From the NCBI GenBank assembly GCA_016787925.1, contig JAEUSK010000217.1, positions 1 to 33,570 of the forward strand: DNA of 33,570 nucleotides. Reading direction: 5' to 3'. Positions 24,070-32,340 of this stretch are shown here, piece by piece (the stretch's first letter is position 1; each line of letters begins with the position of its first letter). Below the pieces are notes generated by a model that ran no database searches, had not been told where the DNA came from, and was given only the letters and a program-made list of their open reading frames with translations. Both the position numbers and the translations under genes were made by a program. The DNA is from a bacterium (GTDB lineage: Bacteria > CLD3 > SB21).

Positions 24070-24723
24070 TTATTTGTTTTCCTTCAGCACGTTCTGCATT
24101 TCCTTGTCCATTTCATCATCCTGCTTCCGAACGGTTTTTTCGCTTTTGGATCGGATCGAACCTGTGCGTAGATCTATATCCCGGGCGGACTGTCCGTATG
24201 CATTCTTCATCTTCCAATTGGACAAGTTCTTGTTGGATTCAAATCCATATCCATTGAGCGTGTCTTCGGCAGAGGTCAGAGTCACAAAACCGTCTGCAAA
24301 TACTAATTGTTTCTGGTCATCCCAGTAGATCTTTTGAGTTCGCATCATGAGCCCGCTGTCGGATACGATCACGACATTTCCGAAAGCAGTAAGATTATTC
24401 GTGGCGCCGCGAACTTCTCCGCTGTCGGCGGTCAGCGTCGCATTGTGTTTTCCTTTTTCGTAGAACTCCACTCGCAAGCTCTGCCCGAATGTCGTCAGTT
24501 TTTGAGCATTCCACCGCATCATATGTCTTGAAAAAAGTTCAGCCTCAACCACGCCCCTGGTTGTAAAAACAGCTTTAGAATTCCAGCCTTCCTGATCAGG
24601 GCCGGCCGGTTCTTTATCGGCTGACTCTACGCTTGATTCGGTCAAATCGGAACAGGCAACCACTGATAAGAGCGCTGCAACAAAGACTAAGATGGCCGTG
24701 ATTTTGTTTATATAAAAAACCAT
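24070..24723 (-). CDS. lptC: LptC-like lipoprotein of the LPS transport system
   Basis: A 217-residue protein with a lipoprotein signal: a hydrophobic stretch (8-22) ending LSVVAC, so Cys24 is the likely lipidated residue. The LptC domain follows from about residue 45: FTTRGVVEAELFSRHMMRWN, then DSGEVRGATNNLTAFGNVVI, alternating beta strands as in LptC. E. coli LptC keeps a membrane helix; a lipoprotein version is typical of FCB relatives. It would receive LPS from LptB2FG and pass it to LptA. It starts three bases after the recO stop and ends 27 bases before lptA, which supports a single transcript. The C-terminal 30 residues are highly charged. Confidence 0.85.
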   Translation of the reverse strand: MVFYINKITAILVFVAALLSVVACSDLTESSVESADKEPAGPDQEGWNSKAVFTTRGVVEAELFSRHMMRWNAQKLTTFGQSLRVEFYEKGKHNATLTADSGEVRGATNNLTAFGNVVIVSDSGLMMRTQKIYWDDQKQLVFADGFVTLTSAEDTLNGYGFESNKNLSNWKMKNAYGQSARDIDLRTGSIRSKSEKTVRKQDDEMDKEMQNVLKENK

Positions 24724-24726
24724 TTC

Positions 24727-25488
24727 TTACGCTAATTTCAGGAAAGAGAGCGAATTTAGATTCTGCAATTCCTCCATATGAAACTGCAAATGCCGAAGAA
24801 GCAAGTGATAGACTTCATGGCAAGCTTTCTCTGACATCGCAATATTGTATAATCCATTTCCGTGTGAACGAGCTATTTGTCTCATAATACCCAAAGATTC
24901 TTTTGACAATAGTGCCCCTGAAACATTCCGCAGGTGAGAGGGGCAAGACTCACAAACTACTCGCCCATGTTCCACACTGAAATTCAGCTCTTTGTGATCC
25001 ATCACATCCCGGCAATTTTTGCATGAATCAAAATCCATCGTAAATCCTAATCGAGTCGCGACGTGCAGCATGAAATACAATAACCCATTCACAGGTCTTT
25101 TCTCCGCGCGGTCAATGCCCTGCAGAGTTTGTACCAAGAGGTCAAATATATGTAAATTATCTTCATTGCCGTGGATTAGACGATTGCACATTTCTATAAT
25201 AGCCAGCGCCTCATACGTTCTGTCCAGATCATTATGAATCTGGAGAAACGGATCGATAACGCTCACATCTGAGACATATTGAAGGTCTCTTTCAGTCCGA
25301 TCATAGTAGATGACCGAAATGTAATTAAATAGTTCTAATGAACCTCCGTATTTACTCTTAACGTCGCGCGCGCCTTTTGCAAGCAAATTGACTTTACCCA
25401 TATTTTTCGTAAAAGTGGTAAGGATTTTGCTTGTTTCCCCATAGGGAATGGTCTTGAGAATTATAGCTTCTGTGCGTTGGATCGACAT
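24727..25488 (-). CDS. recO: DNA repair protein RecO
   Basis: A 253-residue RecO, which helps load RecA onto SSB-coated single-stranded DNA with RecR. The N-terminal OB domain is clear (IILKTIPYGETSKILTTFT, GKVNLLAKGARDVKSKYGG). The C-terminal helical part contains a C-x2-C ... C-x2-C zinc site: CKNC (about 156-159) and CESC (about 178-181). Length and both halves match the family. It begins the recO-lptC-lptA-lptB-rpoN-UXS run, so its expression may be tied to LPS transport genes. A 164-base region with a divergent DUF1573 gene lies upstream. Confidence 0.92.
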   Translation of the reverse strand: MSIQRTEAIILKTIPYGETSKILTTFTKNMGKVNLLAKGARDVKSKYGGSLELFNYISVIYYDRTERDLQYVSDVSVIDPFLQIHNDLDRTYEALAIIEMCNRLIHGNEDNLHIFDLLVQTLQGIDRAEKRPVNGLLYFMLHVATRLGFTMDFDSCKNCRDVMDHKELNFSVEHGRVVCESCPSHLRNVSGALLSKESLGIMRQIARSHGNGLYNIAMSEKACHEVYHLLLRHLQFHMEELQNLNSLSFLKLA

Positions 25489-25596
25489 TCTGTTGGCTCA
25501 TTTTTTGCTATCTCGTGCATGTCAACATAAAATTATTTATGTCGAAAATCAACAGTAATTTCAAGCTTCTGTGGCCGGTTTGAAGTCAAAAATACC

Positions 25597-25625
25597 TTGA
25601 TTTTAGCTTTTAAATGGGGTAATAT
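25597..25625 (+). promoter_or_regulatory. Candidate sigma-70 promoter for the DUF1573 gene
   Basis: TTGATT (25597-25602) and TAATAT (25620-25625) are spaced by 17 bases, and the start codon follows 27 bases downstream at 25653. No strong ribosome binding site is visible. It is the only good candidate for the start of the rightward run that includes the B12-subunit operon. Confidence 0.4.
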
Positions 25626-25652
25626 TCTGCAATAAAATCATGCGGTACTGTT

Positions 25653-26093
25653 ATGAAAAAGACAATCATTATTATTAGTTCTGCTGTTGGCCTTTGCGTA
25701 CTGGGTTTTGTTTTTCAATCAAAGTTACATAGCGGAATTTCCTTGTTTCAGGATTTGAAAAAGGCAAAAATAGAGTTTGCCGAGGAAGAGTTTAATTTCG
25801 GTAAGATCAAAGAAGGCGAATTGGTGGAACACGTGTTTACCTTTACCAATATCGGGAATGATACGTTAAAAATAGCCCAAGTTCGTGCCTCATGCGGCTG
25901 CACTGCAACTTTGCTTAGCGCCAATCGGATTCCGCCTAAAGGTAACGGAGAAATCAAGACCACGTTTAATTCAAAAGGCAGATTCGGAACACAAAAGAAA
26001 ACTCTTACTGTTTTTTCAAACGATAGTGACTCACCTGCAATAAAACTCGTATTCCGTGCGGAAATTGAAGCTTCGGGAAACAAAAACCCTTGA
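25653..26093 (+). CDS. DUF1573 domain protein
   Basis: A 146-residue exported protein. Residues 4-22 are a hydrophobic signal or anchor. A DUF1573 domain fills the rest: FNFGKIKEGELVEHVFTFTN, GNDTLKIAQVRASCGCTA, then PPKGNGEIKTTFNSKGRFG. This ASH/MSP-like beta-sandwich family is common in Bacteroidetes and relatives; its function is unknown. The SCGCT sequence is the family hallmark. A single candidate promoter lies upstream. The gene may lead the transcript of the following four-gene run (53-base gap), but a separate unit is equally possible. Confidence 0.85.
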   Translation: MKKTIIIISSAVGLCVLGFVFQSKLHSGISLFQDLKKAKIEFAEEEFNFGKIKEGELVEHVFTFTNIGNDTLKIAQVRASCGCTATLLSANRIPPKGNGEIKTTFNSKGRFGTQKKTLTVFSNDSDSPAIKLVFRAEIEASGNKNP

Positions 26094-26146
26094 GGCGCGT
26101 TCTATGATATGGCGACGGAATTTTTATTAAACCAACAACCTTACAT

Positions 26147-26563
26147 ATGAATAAAAAAATCAAAGTTCTCGTAGCTAAACCTGGCCTGGACGGCCACGAT
26201 CGCGGCGCAAAAATTATAGCCAGCGCGCTTCGGGATGCGGGCATGGAAGTCATTTATACCGGGTTACGTCAAACTCCGGAGATGATTGTGAGCGCAGCAG
26301 TTCAGGAAGACGTTGATGTAGTTGCAGTCAGTATATTATCGGGGTCCCACATGACGTTATTTCCAAAAATCCTGGAACAGATGAAAGAAGAAGAACTTGG
26401 AAACAAGCTGCTGATCGGTGGCGGTATCATCCCGGACAAAGACGCTGAGAAACTCGAAAAAATGGGCGTTGGAAAACTATTCGGTCCTGGAACTGCAACA
26501 ACGGAAGTAGTACAGTTTATTCAAGACTGGATGCGCAGTCACCAAACCGAGCCAATAACTTAA
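26147..26563 (+). CDS. Cobalamin-binding subunit of methylmalonyl-CoA mutase type
   Basis: A 138-residue stand-alone B12-binding domain. [13 protein letters not shown] (residues 10-22) contains the D-x-H-x-x-G motif, with His17 as the lower ligand of cobalt. [12 protein letters not shown] and [16 protein letters not shown] continue the Rossmann-like fold. This corresponds to the small (C-terminal) part of methylmalonyl-CoA mutase, whose large catalytic subunit is not in the window. It would pair with a catalytic subunit encoded elsewhere. It is six bases before the HAD gene and heads a tight run that ends with a deoxyadenosine/MTA-type deaminase. Confidence 0.92.
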   Translation: MNKKIKVLVAKPGLDGHDRGAKIIASALRDAGMEVIYTGLRQTPEMIVSAAVQEDVDVVAVSILSGSHMTLFPKILEQMKEEELGNKLLIGGGIIPDKDAEKLEKMGVGKLFGPGTATTEVVQFIQDWMRSHQTEPIT

Positions 26564-26569
26564 TTCTCC

Positions 26570-27190
26570 ATGAGTAACATTACTTCGATTTTCTGGGATC
26601 TGGGAGGGGTCGTTTTGACCAATGCATGGGACCGTGAACAACGTGTTCATGTGCTGAATGAATTTAATATCCGCGCCGCTGATGAATTAAACGAATTCGG
26701 CGACCGGCACCGCGAAGTAGCCGCATTGTTTGAAAGCGGCAAATTTTCGCTGCAAGAATATCTAAATTTGACACTGTTTGGAATGCCGCAGATTTTTACT
26801 CACGACCAGTTCAAGGAAAAAATGTTCGAACAGTCGAAATCTTTACCCGGTATGGAAGTGCTAAAACAAGTTGCAGGATCCGGTAAATATTTTTTGGCAT
26901 CGCTGAACAACGAATCGAAAGAACTCAACGAACACCGTATCAGACATTTTGACCTTTTTAATTATTTCGGAGCGTTTTTTTCGTCTTGTTATCTTAACAT
27001 CATGAAGCCTAATCCTGAGATTTATCGTGCCGCCTTAAATATTTCACACCGCAAGGCGGAGGAGTGTGTGTTTATTGATGACCGTTCGCAAAATGTTGAG
27101 GCGGCACGGCATTGCGGGATGCACGCAATCCACTACAAAGATCCGGACCAATTACGGGTCGAACTCGACAAACTCAACATATCCATCTAA
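26570..27190 (+). CDS. HAD-superfamily hydrolase (YihX-like phosphatase)
   Basis: A 206-residue cytoplasmic HAD phosphatase. Motif I is FWDLGGVVLTN with nucleophile Asp10; the second Asp of DxD is replaced by Gly, as in the YihX/DLGGVL branch. Motif II is ASLNNES, motif III is MKPNPEIY, and motif IV is VFIDDRSQNVEAA. The helical cap lies between residues 20 and 95. The substrate is not predictable; sugar phosphates are typical for the branch. It follows the B12 subunit gene by six bases and precedes the methyltransferase gene by 15 bases, so it is probably part of the operon. Confidence 0.88.
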   Translation: MSNITSIFWDLGGVVLTNAWDREQRVHVLNEFNIRAADELNEFGDRHREVAALFESGKFSLQEYLNLTLFGMPQIFTHDQFKEKMFEQSKSLPGMEVLKQVAGSGKYFLASLNNESKELNEHRIRHFDLFNYFGAFFSSCYLNIMKPNPEIYRAALNISHRKAEECVFIDDRSQNVEAARHCGMHAIHYKDPDQLRVELDKLNISI

Positions 27191-27205
27191 GGCTTTGAGT
27201 TCGCT

Positions 27206-28009
27206 ATGGTGACTTTTGAGCGGCTGACCAAAAGCAAACTGCATTACTTTTCTTCGGTTTTGGACAAAAAACAGAGGCAGGCGTCAGGATTATTTCACAT
27301 CGAGGGCATTCATCTCTTTGAGGAATTCCTGAAGAGTGGATTTAGAGCCGACTGGATAGTCCTTCACACCGACTTTATTTCACAACATCCACAGCTGGCG
27401 AATACGATCTGGAACAAATTCTCCGCAATTACATATCAGGCAAACTCTGCGGAATTCCGAAAAATATCCGATACGGAAAATGCGCAGGGAATTGCTGCGG
27501 GTATTCATCAGAAAAAAAACAATGAAGTCGATTTTTCTACTGCAAGTAAAGACATTATCGTGGCATTAGATCAGATTAACGATCCTGGAAATTTAGGAAC
27601 GATTCTTCGCAGCGCCGATTGGTTTGGGATTAAGAAAATTGTATTAAGTAAATCGTCAGTGGATATTTATAATCCGAAAGTGGTTAGGGCAAGCATGGGA
27701 TCGATCTTTCGGGTAACCTGTCAGTCTGTCGACATGCCGCAATTTCTGAGACTGGCAAAAGAGAAAAACTATCGTATTTTCGCGGCCTCCATCGATCCGG
27801 GTGCACCTGTCGAATTAGACAAAACGAATACGTCAAGCGTTATTGTCATCGGGAATGAAGCGCATGGCATTTCGGATCCCATAAAGCAGCTCTGTTCGCA
27901 CGAGATCAGAATTCCTAAATTCGGCCATGCAGAGTCGCTGAATGCCGCCACCGCCTGCGCGATTTTGATGTACGAATTTTCAAAACAACGCTACGGGGAT
28001 GCCAAGTGA
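27206..28009 (+). CDS. SpoU/TrmH-family RNA 2'-O-methyltransferase
   Basis: A 267-residue SPOUT methyltransferase that would methylate a ribose in rRNA or tRNA with S-adenosylmethionine. The N-terminal substrate-binding domain (about 1-100) includes KQRQASGLFHIEGIHLFEE. The catalytic knot shows motif 1 NDPGNLGTILRSADWFG, motif 2 VIGNEAHGI and motif 3 IPKFGHAESLNAATACAI. The architecture fits the RlmB/TrmH/TsnR group rather than TrmL. The target RNA is not known. Its stop codon overlaps the next gene's GTG start in the sequence GTGA, which implies coupled translation. Confidence 0.9.
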   Translation: MVTFERLTKSKLHYFSSVLDKKQRQASGLFHIEGIHLFEEFLKSGFRADWIVLHTDFISQHPQLANTIWNKFSAITYQANSAEFRKISDTENAQGIAAGIHQKKNNEVDFSTASKDIIVALDQINDPGNLGTILRSADWFGIKKIVLSKSSVDIYNPKVVRASMGSIFRVTCQSVDMPQFLRLAKEKNYRIFAASIDPGAPVELDKTNTSSVIVIGNEAHGISDPIKQLCSHEIRIPKFGHAESLNAATACAILMYEFSKQRYGDAK

Positions 28010-29325
28010 AACGGATAATCAAAAACGGAAAAATTGTTACGATGAATGCCGCGCGTGAAGTAGTGCGCGGCGATATTCTGATTGAGGGCGCTGCGATCAA
28101 GAAAGTTGGGCGTTTAAACCGATCTGATTTCAAAAACGCAAAAATCATGGACGCCTCAGGGTTGATTGTTTCGCCGGGTTTTGTCCAAACGCATGTGCAT
28201 TTGTGTCAAACCCTTTTTCGTAATCTTGCGGACGATCTTGAATTGCTTGATTGGCTGAAACTGAAAATCTGGCCGTTCGAGGGCGCTCATTCGCCTCACT
28301 CGATAGCCTTGTCAGCCAGGATCGGGTTGGCCGAACTTATTAAATGCGGAACCACAACGATTATGGATATGGCTTCGGTTCATCACACCGACCAGGTTTT
28401 TGAAGAAATCGAAAAATCCGGCATACGGGCAATTTGCGGGAAAGCCATGATGGATGACTGTACCGGCGCCCCGAAGAGCCTGACGGAATCTATGAGATGG
28501 TCGATCGATGAGAGTTTGCGCCTTAAAAAAGACTGGCATGGAAAGTCGAATGGACGGATACAATTTGCCTTTGCGCCTCGATTTGTGTTGTCCTGCAGTG
28601 AGAAACTCTTGTGTGAAGTGCGTGATATTGCAGCTGACGAGAAATTGATTATTCATACTCATTCTTCCGAAAATCGAAGCGAACTCGACGAAGTTATCCG
28701 TCGCTATCAGATGAGTAATATTGAATATTTTCATCATATCAATTTGACCGGGGAACGATTATGCCTCGCTCACTGCATATGGCTTAATTCGAAGGAAATG
28801 GATATCCTGCAGGAAACGCAAACTAAGGTGCTGCATTGCCCTTCGTCCAATCTAAAATTGGGATCGGGAATCGCTCCCGTTCCGGAAATGCTTGATCGCG
28901 GCATTACAGTGTCTCTGGGCGCCGACGGCGCTCCGTGTAATAATAATCTGGATGTGTTTCAGGAAATGCGTCTGGCAGCGCTTATTCAAAAACCCAGAGT
29001 AGGCCCTAAATCCCTAACAGCGGAAAAAGTATTTGAAATGGCAACCATCCAGGGAGCGCGCGCGCTTGGAATGGAAAAAGAAATCGGGAGCATTGAGCCT
29101 GGGAAAAAAGCAGATCTTGTTTTGATTGACTTAGAGAATGTACACTCTATGCCGGAAGAAAATATATACTCCAGCATTATCTATTCTGCCAGATCCACAG
29201 ATGTTAAAACGGTTATTGTCGACGGCAAAGTTGTAATGAAGAATCGTGAATTGCGAACCATTGACGAACAGCAAGTTGTCAAAAATATTCGTCCACAGAT
29301 CAAAAAACTATTAAATCGGATATGA
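28006..29325 (+). CDS. Amidohydrolase: 5'-deoxyadenosine/MTA/SAH deaminase type
   Basis: A 439-residue metal-dependent deaminase of the ATZ/TRZ group. Metal ligands are in HVHLCQT (His63, His65), the HTHSSEN box and LAHCIW, with the catalytic Asp in LGADGAP; NNNLDVFQEMRLAALIQ follows. The phrases HLCQTLFRNLADDLELLDWL and LHCPSSNLKLGSGIA match the 5'-deoxyadenosine deaminase (DadD) and MTA/SAH deaminase group, which turn adenosine-type nucleosides into inosine forms. Precise substrate cannot be fixed by reading. The start is a GTG at 28006 overlapping the previous stop. Its place in an operon with an adenosylcobalamin-binding subunit is suggestive, since AdoCbl enzymes can release 5'-deoxyadenosine. 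Confidence 0.88.
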   Translation: MKRIIKNGKIVTMNAAREVVRGDILIEGAAIKKVGRLNRSDFKNAKIMDASGLIVSPGFVQTHVHLCQTLFRNLADDLELLDWLKLKIWPFEGAHSPHSIALSARIGLAELIKCGTTTIMDMASVHHTDQVFEEIEKSGIRAICGKAMMDDCTGAPKSLTESMRWSIDESLRLKKDWHGKSNGRIQFAFAPRFVLSCSEKLLCEVRDIAADEKLIIHTHSSENRSELDEVIRRYQMSNIEYFHHINLTGERLCLAHCIWLNSKEMDILQETQTKVLHCPSSNLKLGSGIAPVPEMLDRGITVSLGADGAPCNNNLDVFQEMRLAALIQKPRVGPKSLTAEKVFEMATIQGARALGMEKEIGSIEPGKKADLVLIDLENVHSMPEENIYSSIIYSARSTDVKTVIVDGKVVMKNRELRTIDEQQVVKNIRPQIKKLLNRI

Positions 29326-29400
29326 ACATCAAAAGCTTTGACTGCTCGGGCGTGTATTTTGTATATTTAGTCTAAATAATATCATTGTACAGACTGTGAT

Positions 29401-29739
29401 ATGGAAGACTATATTCTCATCAGTTTATGTGAATCTATCGGCTTTCTGTATTTGTGGCCTCGGACGGTGGAAAAAACAACCGATTGGAGCAGTAAATTCA
29501 CGCAACGGGATAATCCACACCTGCGTATTTGTTACTTTGCCAGAAAGTGGGTGACGCCTTTACTTTTTGTGGCGCTGACAGTCGTGGCTATTGCGGTTGT
29601 TTTGGAGCATGCTAAAGAATTTTTTGATATCATTAATCTTAATTTGCTCGTAGTGATGTCGTCTCTGCTGATGGGATCTCTTGCCAGCCAATATATCGTT
29701 GAACGATATAGAGCTGGTCGCAAACATTTTTTCAGTTAA
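29401..29739 (+). CDS. Small hypothetical membrane protein
   Basis: A 112-residue protein I do not recognise. It has two predicted membrane helices: about residues 50-67 and 76-96. A soluble N-terminal part of about 45 residues contains CESIGFLYLWPR. The C-terminus is basic (ERYRAGRKHFF). It lies 75 bases after the amidohydrolase gene and ends eight bases inside the converging biotin ligase gene. Codon use and composition resemble the neighbours. The frame is open over the full length and has a plausible start, but there is no strong ribosome binding site. Confidence 0.6.
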   Translation: MEDYILISLCESIGFLYLWPRTVEKTTDWSSKFTQRDNPHLRICYFARKWVTPLLFVALTVVAIAVVLEHAKEFFDIINLNLLVVMSSLLMGSLASQYIVERYRAGRKHFFS

Positions 29740-30463
29740 CTGATATATGTACATCCCCGGCGTATAGTTTTTCAGCTTTTCCGTTTCGTTCCACAACTAA
29801 AGCACCGTCTTTCGCGATGTCTATTGCCATTGCTTCAAATGTATAATCACCCTTCATAACCGTAATCCGATGTCCCAGCATACCGGACAGTGATTTCCAT
29901 CGTGTGATAATTTCTGAATTTAAATTTAGGCTGTTCTCGTCAAACTTAGACATTATTCTCTGCAGCAGAGCCGCGCGATCCCATACGGTCTGCGTTTCAA
30001 TAAACAGCGAAGTTGCCGTGCTGTCCAGTGGTTTCGGGAAGTCTTGCTGATTGATGTTTAGGCCGATACCGACAATCAGGAACAACTCCTTGTTCTTATT
30101 CACTGTTTCTAACAAAATACCGCAGATTTTTTTACCGTGAATAAGAATGTCGTTAGGCCATTTAAGTTCCAGAGGCAGCCCGGTCAGTTCCTTAAGCGCC
30201 TCACATACAGTGAGTGAAACCGCAAAATTGATCCAAACCATCTTTTCCTGCTGCTCACCCGGTTTAAGGATAAGTGACATCCAAAGGCCCATGCCTCGAC
30301 GTGATTCCCATCGTCTGCCAAGCCGCCCTTTGCCGCTGGTCTGATGATCCGCAATAACGATGTATTTATATTGATTATCCTCTTGCAGGACGAGTTTTTT
30401 TGCATATTCATTAGTTGAATCAACCTCATCCAGTTGAATAATCTTGTAGTTGGAATTAATCAT
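29732..30463 (-). CDS. birA: Biotin-[acetyl-CoA carboxylase] ligase
   Basis: A 243-residue biotin-protein ligase that attaches biotin to the carrier Lys of acetyl-CoA carboxylase through biotinyl-AMP. GKGRLGR (44-50), KWPNDI and GIGLNIN are the family's biotin- and ATP-binding motifs. It begins directly at the catalytic domain, without the N-terminal helix-turn-helix of E. coli BirA, so it is a monofunctional ligase and not a repressor. It is the last gene of the leftward four-gene run, 12 bases after the XdhC-like gene. Confidence 0.94.
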   Translation of the reverse strand: MINSNYKIIQLDEVDSTNEYAKKLVLQEDNQYKYIVIADHQTSGKGRLGRRWESRRGMGLWMSLILKPGEQQEKMVWINFAVSLTVCEALKELTGLPLELKWPNDILIHGKKICGILLETVNKNKELFLIVGIGLNINQQDFPKPLDSTATSLFIETQTVWDRAALLQRIMSKFDENSLNLNSEIITRWKSLSGMLGHRITVMKGDYTFEAMAIDIAKDGALVVERNGKAEKLYAGDVHISVN

Positions 30464-30475
30464 GAAGCGGGACTA

Positions 30476-31249
30476 TTATCTTTTTTGATTTTTAGTACTG
30501 ATGATCTCGGCAAGAATGCTGATCGCGATCTCTTCCGGTGAATCGCCGCCAATGTCTATTCCTATCGGGGCATGGATTCGTTTGAAAAGGGATGGATCAA
30601 AACCGTCGGCCTGCATATTTTTATACACGGTTTGAACTTTCTTCTTGCTTCCGATCATTCCAATATACCTGGCAGGTGAATTTATTACTTGCCTCAGCGC
30701 CGCTTCGTCCGTTGGGCATCCTTTCGAGACAAGACAGACAAAAGTGTTTTCATTAATTTTTGGAATGGCGCTGAAATCCGGCGGCGTGTGAATCCAATTG
30801 ATTCTTGACTCAGGTTCATTTCCGATCGCGTATTCTTCACGGTCATCGACAATGGTAATATAAAAATCGAGCAGGGAAGCCGCTTTGGCGAGGGCCTTCC
30901 CGACATGGCCTCCGCCGACGATCAATAGGGCTGGGGTATTGGTAACCATTTCAATCATCACCTCCACTTGGCCACCGCATATCGCGCCGGTAGCATATTT
31001 ACCTTCCTGGTTAAAAGAATATTTTTTTATGATAGTTTTGCCATCGCGCAAAACGCCGAGAGCATCTTGAATAACAATGGATTCAAAAATTCCCCCGCCG
31101 ACGGAGTGAAGAAAACTTCCGCCCGGAAAGATAAGCATTTTGGCGCCTTCCTTTCGAGGAGTCGAACCATTTGCACTGACGACGGTTGCGACGGCAATCT
31201 TTTCGTATCGCTCTAATGATTCAAGAATATCTTTATAAATTTGTTTCAT
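30476..31249 (-). CDS. XdhC/CoxI-family protein
   Basis: A 257-residue XdhC/CoxI protein. The N-terminal XdhC domain has ATVVSANGSTPRKEGAKM (about 21-38) and GGIFES; the C-terminal Rossmann part has IVGGGHVGKALAKAA (about 110-124) and IHAPIGIDIGGDSPEEIA. XdhC proteins bind and sulfurate molybdenum cofactor before insertion into xanthine dehydrogenase-type enzymes; no such enzyme is in the window, so its client is elsewhere. It overlaps the previous gene by 17 bases, which suggests co-translation. Confidence 0.9.
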   Translation of the reverse strand: MKQIYKDILESLERYEKIAVATVVSANGSTPRKEGAKMLIFPGGSFLHSVGGGIFESIVIQDALGVLRDGKTIIKKYSFNQEGKYATGAICGGQVEVMIEMVTNTPALLIVGGGHVGKALAKAASLLDFYITIVDDREEYAIGNEPESRINWIHTPPDFSAIPKINENTFVCLVSKGCPTDEAALRQVINSPARYIGMIGSKKKVQTVYKNMQADGFDPSLFKRIHAPIGIDIGGDSPEEIAISILAEIISTKNQKR

Positions 31250-32336
31250 CTCTGCTATCCAATGGCGATAAGGGTTTTATCCTCAAGATCCTGCTCCATA
31301 TGATAAACCCGAGCCCGATAATGAAGATAATGACGGCAAAATATATCATGTTCCAGCTGTACTGCTCCATGATCGTTTTAGCAAAGGACATGACAAGGTG
31401 CCACGTTTCGTTGCCGACAGAATCAACCGATGCTGCGCCACGCGCAATCCGTTGCGAAGATATGGAAAAGACATCATCACTTTTCGCTAATGCGAAAGCA
31501 AAAGGTAGCGAAAGCAGCATACCACTAAGTACGAACGGAAACCCAATACGATGCAGCAAAACGGATAAATTTCCGTAGTTAATGGTTGCAATGAGGATAA
31601 GTAATAACAGCAGTGCGCCGTATCCAAAAACAGCAAATGATTGTGAAAACCGATATAAAGATTTTAATTCACGTATAATTGTTATTTGATCGGTCGCCCC
31701 GCCTGTGCTCTTAAGCAAAATAAGGCTATCGGGTAAAACGTCAACCGACCTGTATATTTGAGTCCGAATTGATTTGAATATTAATTTCTTTATTTCATCC
31801 GGTGGCCTGCATGTGACGTGGAGTTTCCGGATATCGAAATCCACTCCTTTGCGCATGGTCAAAAAACCCGGGCTCATTGTTTTCAGATCCTGCTGCGTGC
31901 ACTCAGGCAGGCTATTTATTTTGTCTTCGATGACCACCGAAAGATTTTCAGTAAGCAGATTTTTACGGTCCTCCAATTGGATTCCAACAAAGAATCGTCC
32001 ATCCGTTACAGGATCTTTCATAAAATTAATCAGATCGGTATGCGCGGCAGATACGTTGTTCAGTAGCCACTCCTCAGGAAATGTTTCTTTAATAACCTCC
32101 TGGAGGTCGTCTCGTGCCGGCATCAATGATGTGTCTGCCAAGAGTCCGGCTTGTTTTTGCCCAATGATTGTTCTAACGGTAAGACGGCAGAGATTTTCAT
32201 GCAAGTTAGCCGATTTGACATTGTCAACCAGCTTCTGCGTATTCATGATCTCATCCAGAAGGCGTTCTATTGGGATAAAAGTTACAGCCAGGAAGGTTAC
32301 AACGAGACCAAAGAAATATGAAAAAAAGGTTCGCAC
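31233..32336 (-). CDS. Hypothetical membrane protein with extracytoplasmic domain
   Basis: A 367-residue protein I do not recognise. An N-terminal helix (about 5-22) is followed by a long extracytoplasmic part of about 200 residues, then three helices (about 240-262, 268-290 and 335-355). The soluble part contains LPECTQQDLKTM and a lone TCRPPDE, with few cysteines. The layout, a signal anchor, a large periplasmic domain and terminal helices, resembles uncharacterised envelope proteins, but I see no family motif that settles it. It sits four bases after the UbiA-type gene and overlaps the XdhC gene by 17, so it is very likely a stable member of that operon. Confidence 0.65.
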   Translation of the reverse strand: MRTFFSYFFGLVVTFLAVTFIPIERLLDEIMNTQKLVDNVKSANLHENLCRLTVRTIIGQKQAGLLADTSLMPARDDLQEVIKETFPEEWLLNNVSAAHTDLINFMKDPVTDGRFFVGIQLEDRKNLLTENLSVVIEDKINSLPECTQQDLKTMSPGFLTMRKGVDFDIRKLHVTCRPPDEIKKLIFKSIRTQIYRSVDVLPDSLILLKSTGGATDQITIIRELKSLYRFSQSFAVFGYGALLLLLILIATINYGNLSVLLHRIGFPFVLSGMLLSLPFAFALAKSDDVFSISSQRIARGAASVDSVGNETWHLVMSFAKTIMEQYSWNMIYFAVIIFIIGLGFIIWSRILRIKPLSPLDSRDETNL

Positions 32337-32340
32337 GGCT

